From positions 1-11,072 of the forward strand of contig WRJY01000285.1 of NCBI GenBank assembly GCA_009778355.1: 11,072 bases of DNA, given 5' to 3'. This document shows, piece by piece, positions 1 to 5,580 of the stretch (position 1 is its first letter; every line of letters starts with the position of its first letter). Source of the stretch: Desulfovibrionaceae bacterium (GTDB lineage: Bacteria; Pseudomonadota; Gammaproteobacteria; Burkholderiales; Burkholderiaceae_C). The position numbers and the translations under genes are program-made. The notes under the pieces are model-generated. The model was given only the letters and a program-made list of their open reading frames with translations. It was not told the origin of the DNA and did not search any database.

Positions 1-228
1 GCCCGCCCGCGCCCCGTCAAGGGCCGCTGCGCCGCCTGCCAATACTTGGGAATCTGCGGCGGCAACACCCGCGTGCGCGCCCAGCAAACTACTGGCGATG
101 CCTGGGCCGAAGACCCCGGCTGCTACCTGACGGGCGGGGAAATCGGCTTGAACGGCGGCGCGCCGGGTGCGGAAACCACGGCCCCGCGCCTGCAAGCCAT
201 CGAATCGACATCAGCCAATCCCCAATGA
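1..228 (+). CDS. nirJ: NirJ, heme d1 biosynthesis radical SAM protein (C-terminal end only)
   Basis: This reading frame is open from the first base of the window to a TGA at 226-228, so only the last 75 residues of the protein are present. They carry a SPASM-type cysteine pattern, CAAC at residues 10-13, then Cys19 in CGGNTRVRA and Cys41 in DPGCYL. This pattern is characteristic of the C-terminal auxiliary iron-sulfur cluster region of NirJ. NirJ is a cytoplasmic radical SAM enzyme that acts on the propionate side chains of didecarboxysiroheme on the way to heme d1, the cofactor of nitrite reductase NirS. The radical SAM core (CxxxCxxC) lies upstream, outside the window. The stop overlaps the start of the next gene as ATGA, which indicates one operon with translational coupling. 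Another SPASM radical SAM protein is possible from so short a piece, but the neighbouring nirN makes nirJ the clear choice. Confidence 0.9.
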   Translation, partial: ARPRPVKGRCAACQYLGICGGNTRVRAQQTTGDAWAEDPGCYLTGGEIGLNGGAPGAETTAPRLQAIESTSANPQ

Positions 229-1913
229 AACCAGCAATGCCCGCTCCTCGACCACCGTCAACCGTGAATATCGAAACCATCAGGCGCTCGGCCCGCGCGC
301 TGTTGCTGGCGTCCGCAGCCGCTGCGACCGCCATTGGCAGCGCCTGGGCGCAAGAGCCGGCGCAGCTTGCCGCATCGGCGCCCGCCGCGCCCGCATCGGC
401 GCCCGCAGCCGCTGTGCCTGCCGCCGCCCTGTTCCAGCAGCACTGCGCCAGTTGCCACGGTGAGAAGCGCCTGGGCGGCACCGGCCCCGCCCTGCTGCCC
501 GAAAGCCTGGACCGGCTGAAGAAAGCCGAGGCGCTCAAGGTCATCCGCGATGGCCGCGTGGCCACGCAGATGCAGCCCTTTTCGGCCACGCTGCAACCGG
601 ACCAGATCGCCGCCCTGGCCGACTTCATTTACACGCCGGTGATGCCCGCGCCCGCCTGGAGCGACGCCGACATCACCGCCAGCCGCGAGGAAACCCCCGG
701 CTGGCGCGACTGGCCGGCCCAGCCGCAGTGGCGCGCCGACCCGATGAACCTGTTCGTGGTGGTGGAAGGGGGCGACCATCACGTCTCGCTGGTCGATGGC
801 GACCGCTTCGAGGTCATTCACCGCTTTCCCAGCCGCTTTGCGCTGCACGGCGGCCCCAAGTTCACGCCCGACGGGCGCTACGTGTTTTTCGGCTCGCGCG
901 ATGGCTGGATCACCAAGTACGACCTCTGGAATCTGAAGGTGGTGGCCGAGGTGCGCGCCGGTATCAACATGCGCAACATCGCCGTCAGCAGCGACAGCCG
1001 ATGGGTGATGGCCGCCAACTACCTGCCGCACACCGTGGTGCTGTTCGACGCCGACCTCAAGCTCGTGCGCAGCTACCCCGCGCGCGCGCTCGACGGCAGC
1101 CAAAGCTCGCGCGTGTCGGCGGTGTATGACGCCGCGCCGCGCCGCAGCTTCGTCGTCGCGCTGAAAGACATCCCGGAGCTGTGGGAGATCAGCTACGACC
1201 CCAAGGCCCCGCCGATCTACGACGGCTTCGTGCACGACTACAAGATGAAAGAGGGCATGGCCAAGGACGGCTTCCTGGGCATCCGCCGCACACTGTTGGC
1301 CGAACCGCTGGACGACTTTTTCTTCAGCCAGAACTATGCCTACGCGCTGGGAGCTTCGCGCCCGCACGCCGACGGCTCGCCCAGCGGCCAGGTAGTGAAC
1401 CTGGACGTGCGCCTGAAAATCGCCGACCTGCCCATCGACGGCATGCCGCACCTGGGCTCGGGCATCACCTTCGACTGGAACGGCACCCGCGTGCTGGCCA
1501 GCCCCAACCTGAAGCACGGTGTCATCAGCGTGATCGACATGAAAACCTGGAAGCTGGTGAAGAACATCGCCACGCCCGGCCCCGGCTTTTTCATGCGCAG
1601 CCACGAAAACACGCCCTACGCCTGGGCCGATTCGATGATGAGCCCGCAAGCCAAGAACAAATTGACCATCATCGACAAGCGCACGCTGGAGCCGGTGGCC
1701 AGCGTCCAGGTGCCGGCGGGCCAGACGCTGGCGCACATCGAATTCACCAAGGACGGCCGCTACGCGCTGGCCAGTCTGTGGGAGGACGACGGCGCGCTGA
1801 TCGTGTACGACGCCGCCACCTTCAAGGAGGTCAAGCGCCTGCCCATGCGCAAGCCCGTGGGCAAGTACAACGTGTTCAACAAGGTCACGCGCTCGGAAGG
1901 CACTTCGCATTAG
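225..1913 (+). CDS. nirN: NirN, periplasmic c-type cytochrome with heme d1-binding propeller
   Basis: The 562-residue protein has an N-terminal export signal (basic IRRSAR, a hydrophobic stretch at about 25-40, possible cleavage after AWA-Q). An Ala/Pro-rich linker follows, then a cytochrome c domain with CASCH at residues 74-78 and a candidate axial Met116 in QMQPF. From about residue 174 it is a cytochrome d1-type eight-bladed propeller beginning MNLFVVVEGGDHH. His208 in FALHGGP sits where NirS has its proximal heme d1 ligand, and His409 in GMPHLGSG is another likely cofactor-site residue. Propeller wording and order match NirN rather than NirS or NirF: NirF lacks heme c, and NirS blades read differently. 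In characterised NirN, the protein oxidises dihydro-heme d1 to heme d1 and helps hand it to NirS in the periplasm. The ATG at 225 overlaps the nirJ stop; no Shine-Dalgarno is visible, consistent with coupling. It is the last gene of the nir operon here. Confidence 0.9.
   Translation: MKPAMPAPRPPSTVNIETIRRSARALLLASAAAATAIGSAWAQEPAQLAASAPAAPASAPAAAVPAAALFQQHCASCHGEKRLGGTGPALLPESLDRLKKAEALKVIRDGRVATQMQPFSATLQPDQIAALADFIYTPVMPAPAWSDADITASREETPGWRDWPAQPQWRADPMNLFVVVEGGDHHVSLVDGDRFEVIHRFPSRFALHGGPKFTPDGRYVFFGSRDGWITKYDLWNLKVVAEVRAGINMRNIAVSSDSRWVMAANYLPHTVVLFDADLKLVRSYPARALDGSQSSRVSAVYDAAPRRSFVVALKDIPELWEISYDPKAPPIYDGFVHDYKMKEGMAKDGFLGIRRTLLAEPLDDFFFSQNYAYALGASRPHADGSPSGQVVNLDVRLKIADLPIDGMPHLGSGITFDWNGTRVLASPNLKHGVISVIDMKTWKLVKNIATPGPGFFMRSHENTPYAWADSMMSPQAKNKLTIIDKRTLEPVASVQVPAGQTLAHIEFTKDGRYALASLWEDDGALIVYDAATFKEVKRLPMRKPVGKYNVFNKVTRSEGTSH
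371..406 (+). repeat. In-frame 15-bp direct repeat in the nirN linker
   Basis: CGCATCGGCGCCCGC occurs at 371-385 and again at 392-406. The 21-bp period is exactly seven codons, so the repeat encodes two copies of an ASAPAA(P/A) unit between signal peptide and heme c domain. It looks like a flexible low-complexity linker that grew by tandem duplication. Confidence 0.85.
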
Positions 1914-1939
1914 GGCCGGCCACTTGGCTGTCTGACTTT

Positions 1940-1963
1940 GCCCTCAGCGCCCCAAGCGAGGGC
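1940..1963 (+). terminator. Possible stem-loop terminator of the nir operon
   Basis: GCCCTC at 1940-1945 pairs with GAGGGC at 1958-1963, extended by two GC pairs (1947-1948 with 1956-1957) around a one-base bulge and a 7-base loop. It starts 27 bases after the nirN stop. The downstream sequence has only scattered Ts (TTGTCGTTGT), so it is not a textbook intrinsic terminator. It overlaps the 3' end of the convergent lipoprotein gene. Confidence 0.3.
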
Positions 1964-2279
1964 CCGCGTTGTCGTTGTCCGTCATGTTGAATCGCTCGAC
2001 CTTCTCTTGCTGATCGAAAAGCACAGTAAGGATTTGTTGCTTCATGCCGCTGCCAAAGGGGCCGACGTAGGCATAGTGCCAATTCATCACCAGCTTGCCT
2101 TCAGTGCCATAAGACTGTGACAGAGGCGGGCCGAACATGGCAAGCATCTGATCCTTGGTTGTCGCTCCGGGCACGATCTTCTGAATGTTGGCTTGTTCGA
2201 TCTGCCTGCCGCTGCTCGCGCAGCCTGCGACAGTCACGGCAGCGGCAACGATGGCCGGGATGATCGGTGAGTAATTCAT
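1944..2279 (-). CDS. Small outer-membrane lipoprotein with BamE/SmpA-like domain
   Basis: The 111-residue protein has a type II signal peptide: short N-terminus, hydrophobic residues 5-18, and lipobox VAGC with the lipidated Cys at residue 20. Ala follows at +2, so outer-membrane sorting is expected. The rest, from about residue 31 (IQKIVPGATTKDQMLAMFG), has the SmpA/OmlA (BamE-like) pattern: a helix with a G-T-x-x-x-V/M-x-x-x-F/L-G-P-P motif, followed by strands such as LVMNWHYAYV and ILTVLFDQQEKVERF. BamE belongs to the outer-membrane protein assembly complex, but many short paralogues have unknown roles, and this is probably one of those. The ATG at 2279 has AAGGA seven bases upstream. The gene is convergent with nirN and divergent from the HTH gene. 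Its base composition is clearly lower in GC than the flanking denitrification genes. Lipoprotein identity is secure; the function is not known. Confidence 0.8.
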   Translation of the reverse strand: MNYSPIIPAIVAAAVTVAGCASSGRQIEQANIQKIVPGATTKDQMLAMFGPPLSQSYGTEGKLVMNWHYAYVGPFGSGMKQQILTVLFDQQEKVERFNMTDNDNAGPRLGR

Positions 2280-2296
2280 GGGCCTGTCCTTCTCGA

Positions 2297-2323
2297 TTTA
2301 TATGAATTAGTGTTTATGCGAAT
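2297..2323. repeat. Direct repeat in the shared lipoprotein/XRE promoter region (candidate operator)
   Basis: TTTATATGAAT (2297-2307) and TTTATGCGAAT (2313-2323) match at 9 of 11 positions and are 16 bases apart start to start. Read on the minus strand, the first copy contains TATAAA (2302-2297), a good -10 candidate for the lipoprotein gene. The second copy lies just upstream of the -10 candidate of the XRE gene. A repressor bound here could control both genes; that role is inferred. Confidence 0.5.
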
Positions 2324-2328
2324 GAGAC

Positions 2329-2334
2329 TATAAC
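2329..2334 (+). promoter_or_regulatory. Putative -10 element for the XRE regulator gene
   Basis: TATAAC lies 17 bases before the ATG at 2352, in the most AT-rich stretch of the window (24 G/C out of 60 bases in 2281-2340 by hand count). No good -35 is visible; ATTAGT at 2306-2311 is at the right distance but is weak. Initiation about 7 bases downstream would give a leader of roughly 10 bases with no Shine-Dalgarno. Confidence 0.4.
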
Positions 2335-2351
2335 ATCGACAGTACTGCCTC

Positions 2352-2594
2352 ATGGCGAGCAGCTTGGCAGAACGATTTGGAGAGTGCGTGCGGCAATTGC
2401 GCACGGATGCCGGCCTGAGCCAAGTCGAGTTCGGCGAGCGGTGCGGTTTCTATCAAACCTACCTCAGTCGCATCGAATGCGGAAAGGCGAATCCGACGCT
2501 CAACGCAATCGAGGTCATTGCCAACGGACTCGGTCTGACGATCTTTGATCTGTTTGACCGTATGCGGGCAGAACCGGCAAGAGCCAACGAGTAG
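2352..2594 (+). CDS. XRE-family helix-turn-helix transcriptional regulator
   Basis: The 80-residue protein is essentially a single lambda-repressor-like HTH domain. Residues 6-70 contain the usual order: RFGECVRQLRTDAGLSQVEFG (helices 1-2), then the turn and recognition helix GFYQTYLSRIECGKANPT, then LNAIEVIANGLGLTIFDLF. The SQVEF...YLSRIE...NPTL pattern is typical of XRE repressors. There is no ligand-binding or dimerisation extension, so it resembles the small stand-alone regulators found beside accessory genes. It is divergent from the lipoprotein gene and shares its promoter region, the natural place for autoregulation and control of that gene. No ribosome-binding site precedes the ATG at 2352, so translation may rely on a very short leader. 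Its target and signal are not evident from the sequence. Confidence 0.88.
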   Translation: MASSLAERFGECVRQLRTDAGLSQVEFGERCGFYQTYLSRIECGKANPTLNAIEVIANGLGLTIFDLFDRMRAEPARANE

Positions 2595-2617
2595 CCCGAG
2601 CAGATCAGGAAGAGATT

Positions 2618-2648
2618 GCCGCTCCCCAAACGTGTTGGAGGAAGCGGC
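2618..2648. terminator. Stem-loop between convergent XRE and dnr genes
   Basis: GCCGCT (2618-2623) pairs with AGCGGC (2643-2648). CC (2624-2625) pairs with GG (2640-2641), and CCAA (2626-2629) with TTGG (2635-2638). This gives about 12 base pairs with two single-base bulges and a 5-base loop. The structure lies between the XRE stop at 2594 and the dnr stop at 2655, so it could end transcription from both sides. Only a weak T-rich tail (AATCTCTTCC) follows it, in the dnr direction. Confidence 0.45.
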
Positions 2649-2654
2649 GGCGGA

Positions 2655-3359
2655 TCACCTCGGCTGGTAATTCGCCAGCCGGGCGGTGTCGGTGATGCGG
2701 ATGTCGCGCTTGTCCACGTGGATCAGGCCGGCGGTTTCCAGTTCGTTGAGCACGCGCGAAAAGTATTCCGGCGTCAGCGACAGGCGCGAGGCAATGGCGG
2801 CCTTGCTGACGGGCAGCGTGACGGTGATCGACTCGGAGACGACTTCCTCGCTCTCGTTCATGCGGTCGCCCAGCAGGTAGCCGATGACGCGCTGCACGCC
2901 GCTGTGCAGCGCGTAGCCTTCCACGTCTTTGATGAGACCATGCAGGCGCCGCGACAGGCCGGCCAGCATACGCAGCGCGAAGCTGGAGTTGCTGGTGATT
3001 TCGTCGAGCACCACCTGCTTTTCGATCGTCATCAGCAGCGTTTCGGACGACAGCGTCTGCGCCGACACGACGTAGGGCATGCCCATGAACATGACCGCCT
3101 CGGCAAAGCTGTGGCCCGGCCCGCACAGTTCGATGACCTTCTCGGTGCCCGCCGGCGACAGCACGAACAGCTTGACCTGCCCGACGACGACGACGTGGAA
3201 TTCATCGCACGGCTCGCCCTGGCGGAACACCAGCTTGCCGCGCTCGAAACGGCGCAATACACACCCTTGCGCCAGCCGTTCCAACTCGCCCTGGTCGAGG
3301 CGCGAAAACAACGGCAGCGTGGCCAGGTAACGGGGAATGTTGAACTGATCGAGGTTCAT
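2655..3359 (-). CDS. dnr: Dnr-type Crp/Fnr regulator of denitrification (NO sensing)
   Basis: The 234-residue protein has the Crp/Fnr layout. A cyclic-nucleotide-binding-like beta-barrel covers about 10-115, including FRQGEP and FAEAVMFMGMPYVVSAQ, stretches typical of the Dnr branch. A dimerisation helix lies at about 120-150, and a winged HTH at about 150-225. The recognition helix TPEYFSRVLNEL keeps the E-x-x-S-R set (Glu198, Ser201, Arg202) that reads TTGA half-sites. It lacks the N-terminal cysteine cluster of oxygen-sensing FNR; its only cysteines are isolated (33, 51, 79). This fits Dnr proteins, which sense NO through heme. It lies 131 bases downstream of norD on the same strand and probably activates nor and nir promoters; a matching box lies upstream of norC. 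The intervening 3360-3490 shows no clear TTGA-N6-TCAA box, so dnr may depend on nor read-through or on an unseen promoter. NnrR or another Dnr/FNR subgroup is the alternative. Confidence 0.87.
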   Translation of the reverse strand: MNLDQFNIPRYLATLPLFSRLDQGELERLAQGCVLRRFERGKLVFRQGEPCDEFHVVVVGQVKLFVLSPAGTEKVIELCGPGHSFAEAVMFMGMPYVVSAQTLSSETLLMTIEKQVVLDEITSNSSFALRMLAGLSRRLHGLIKDVEGYALHSGVQRVIGYLLGDRMNESEEVVSESITVTLPVSKAAIASRLSLTPEYFSRVLNELETAGLIHVDKRDIRITDTARLANYQPR

Positions 3360-3490
3360 GGCTCGGATACGAACAACCCTGCGGCTTCAGCGCACAGGCA
3401 AGACCCTGGATATTCAAGTGTATCCAAGACGGCACCGAAAAATTCCATGCGGAGCGCGCGGGCCTTGTGTTCGCGTAACAAATGTTTCAT

Positions 3491-5449
3491 TCAGCGCGCG
3501 CTCGCCGTCAACCGCACATACACCTGGGTCAGCGCGCGCGCCAGTTGATCGGGCCGGTGCACCAGCGCCCAGCCCTGAATGCCGAACAGCCGCGGCAGAT
3601 AGGCATGGGCCTGCTGGTCGATGGTGACGCAAAACGGCACCAGCCCCGCCTGGCGCGCCTCCTGCACGGCGTGGCGGGTGTCTTCCAGGCCGTAACGGCC
3701 TTCGTACTGGTCGAGGTCGTTGGGTTTGCCGTCCGACAAAATCAGCAACAGCTTCTGGCGCTCGGGCCGCGCGGCCAGGCGCTGCGCGCCGTAGCGGATG
3801 GCCGCGCCCATGCGGGTGTAAAAGCCCGGCTTGATGGCGGCCACGCGCTCGCGCGCGGCGTCGTTCCACGGCTCGCCAAAGCGTTTGACCTCGTGCACGC
3901 GCAACGCGCGGCGCACGGAAGAAAAACCCAGCATCTCGAACGGGTCGCCCACGCCATCCAGCGCGTTGCCGAACACGAACAGGCTGTCGCGCACCAGGTC
4001 CACCACGCGCGCCTGCTGCGTGGCGTAGGCGTCGGTGGACAGCGACAGATCGGCCAGCATCAAGGTGGACAGGCTGCGCTCAGACTTGTCACGGCGCGAA
4101 AACACCGCGGGCGATTCCACGCGCGGCTGGCCGGCGTCGCGCCGATCGACCTGATAGCGCACCCAGGCGTCCAGATCGAGTTCTTCGCCCTGTGTCAGAC
4201 CGTGGTGCCAGCGTGGAGCGGCGCGCAGCGCCTCGAAGCGGCGCCGCACCTGGCGCGACGTGCTCTTCAGGCGGATGTGCATGTCGGCGGCCACCGCCGA
4301 TGCCGCGCCTTGCGCTCCGCCCAGCGCCTCGTCCTGCTCGCCCGGCGCTGGAGCGCGGACGCGCAGCCGCTGCGCCAGGCAGCGGTCAGGCAACAGCGCG
4401 GCGCGCTTGTAGTCCCATTCGGGCAGCGGCTCGCCCTCGCCCACCGGCAGGTCGTCGGCGCTGGCGCTGGGCAAGTCCAGATCGAACTTGACGCGCGAAG
4501 CCAGCGTTTCGCCATCGCGGGTGATGGACAGGCGCTCCATGTCGTCGGCCACCTGGCTGGCGTCCATGTTTTCGTCATCGTCGCCGGTGCGGTTGACGCG
4601 CACGAATTCGCTCCAGCTCAGAATGGACTCGGCGCGGAAGAACATCACCAAGCCGTCTTTGCTGGTGGTGTCCTCGGTGCGCTCGGCGCGGCGGCGCTTG
4701 GCGTCCTGCTGGGTGCGGGCGTCGGGCGGTCTTGGCGGGCGGTTCTGGTCTTCGGGCTCTGGCGGGGCGGCGCCATCGTCCTTGGCTTCAGGCGCGGCAG
4801 CGCGGTGCGCGTGCAGCCACACCCACACCGGTGCGACCAAACCGGGCGGCATCAACATTGCTTCGCCATGCACGAGCGCCGTGAAGTCGGCCTTCAATGT
4901 GGCGCGCAGCGCCTGCTGCACGGCCCGCTCGGCGGCGGCGGCAGGGCCGCGCAGGCGCTGCGGATCGGGCCGCGCTGCCAGGTGTGCCTGCGCCAGCCGG
5001 CGATAGCGCGCGCGCAGACCGGGAAACTGCTCCAGCGTCAGCGCGGTGGCGGCCAGGTTGCCGGCGATCCAGTTACCGCCGACATCGGCATGGCAGGCGC
5101 TGAGCGCCGCCAGCCACAGGTACAAGTCGCGGTTCAGCGCCGCATCGTCGAACACCGCCAGCACGGACGGCAGCGCCAGCGTTTCGGCATCGAGCGTGCT
5201 GAGCGCGGCGCGCCGGCCCGCGCCGGCCACGCGCTGCAACCAGCCGCGCGGCCCGCCGATGCGCTCGGCGGCGGCGGGCGCCACGCGCACCAGCGCATCG
5301 CCGCCAGCGGCGCGAAACAGCATCGCAATGGCGCGCTGCACCTGTTCCAGTTGCACGGCGGCGTGCGGATAAGTCGCGTCCGCCGCCCGGGTAATGAGGC
5401 CGTGCCAGCGTTCGCCGACCCACTCTTCCAGGTCAATCACGCCAGTCAT
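3491..5449 (-). CDS. norD: NorD, VWA-domain activation protein for nitric oxide reductase
   Basis: The 652-residue protein ends in a von Willebrand factor A domain. Its MIDAS metal site is visible as DLSLS at about residue 467 (DxSxS), followed by LILSDGKPND near 570-578. The last part (DTRHAVQEARQAGLVPFCVTID, then FGIQGWALVHRPDQL) is typical of NorD. The N-terminal two thirds is largely helical with an acidic/charged middle section. NorD works in the cytoplasm with the AAA+ ATPase NorQ and is needed to produce active NorCB, probably for metal insertion at the FeB site. I chose the ATG at 5449: it gives the family-like start MTGVIDLEEWVGERWHG and has GGAG just upstream (GGCGGAGCCACTGAC). A TTG at 5560 would add a low-complexity extension. 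It follows norQ after an unusually long 131-base gap and precedes dnr. Confidence 0.9.
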   Translation of the reverse strand: MTGVIDLEEWVGERWHGLITRAADATYPHAAVQLEQVQRAIAMLFRAAGGDALVRVAPAAAERIGGPRGWLQRVAGAGRRAALSTLDAETLALPSVLAVFDDAALNRDLYLWLAALSACHADVGGNWIAGNLAATALTLEQFPGLRARYRRLAQAHLAARPDPQRLRGPAAAAERAVQQALRATLKADFTALVHGEAMLMPPGLVAPVWVWLHAHRAAAPEAKDDGAAPPEPEDQNRPPRPPDARTQQDAKRRRAERTEDTTSKDGLVMFFRAESILSWSEFVRVNRTGDDDENMDASQVADDMERLSITRDGETLASRVKFDLDLPSASADDLPVGEGEPLPEWDYKRAALLPDRCLAQRLRVRAPAPGEQDEALGGAQGAASAVAADMHIRLKSTSRQVRRRFEALRAAPRWHHGLTQGEELDLDAWVRYQVDRRDAGQPRVESPAVFSRRDKSERSLSTLMLADLSLSTDAYATQQARVVDLVRDSLFVFGNALDGVGDPFEMLGFSSVRRALRVHEVKRFGEPWNDAARERVAAIKPGFYTRMGAAIRYGAQRLAARPERQKLLLILSDGKPNDLDQYEGRYGLEDTRHAVQEARQAGLVPFCVTIDQQAHAYLPRLFGIQGWALVHRPDQLARALTQVYVRLTASAR

Positions 5450-5521
5450 GTCAGTGGCTCCGCCGCCGCCCGCGGCACATGAAACCGGACCGATCGAGCT
5501 TCTGGCGCGCGCCACGGGCTT

Positions 5522-5543
5522 GCGCCCCCTGACCGAGGGGCGC
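5522..5543 (-). other. Stem-loop in the norQ-norD intergenic region
   Basis: GCGCCCC (5522-5528) and GGGGCGC (5537-5543) form a perfect 7-bp GC stem with an 8-base loop, midway between the norQ stop and the norD start. No T tract follows on the minus strand, so it is not an intrinsic terminator by sequence. It could be an mRNA processing or stability element that separates expression of norCBQ from norD; that role is inferred. Confidence 0.5.
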
Positions 5544-5580
5544 GAAGAAAGGCCGCGCAAGCGGCTCAGGGACGGATCCG

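Noticed and set aside
258..1910. Long open frame on the minus strand opposite nirN (550 codons).
   Set aside because: Its composition (His/Val/Gly/Arg-rich, no recognisable domain) is the usual antisense shadow of a GC-rich gene, and nirN is well supported on the other strand.
225..1913. Considered nitrite reductase NirS for the cytochrome c/d1 protein.
   Set aside because: The propeller wording (MNLFVVVEGGDHH, FALHGGPKF, GMPHLGSG) and position directly after nirJ match NirN; NirS has different d1-domain sequence and normally leads the operon.
1944..2594. Considered a toxin-antitoxin or restriction-controller module for the XRE gene and its neighbour.
   Set aside because: The neighbour is a clear lipoprotein with a BamE-like domain and is divergent rather than co-directional; no toxin, methylase or nuclease is present.
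2655..3359. Considered oxygen-sensing FNR for the Crp/Fnr regulator.
   Set aside because: The N-terminal cysteine cluster needed for the [4Fe-4S] centre is absent, and the sensor domain wording is Dnr-like.
3465..3481. TTGT-N9-ACAA palindrome upstream of dnr as a Dnr/NnrR box.
   Set aside because: The half-site spacing is three bases too long for the family and the half-sites lack TTGA/TCAA; not strong enough to call.
3482..5482. Long open frame on the plus strand opposite norD (666 codons).
   Set aside because: Low-complexity Ala/Arg/Gln/His-rich translation with no motif; norD with a VWA MIDAS site explains the region.
5450..5560. Upstream TTG start at 5560 for norD.
   Set aside because: The added 37 residues are low-complexity and run through the intergenic hairpin; the ATG at 5449 has a ribosome-binding site and a family-like start.
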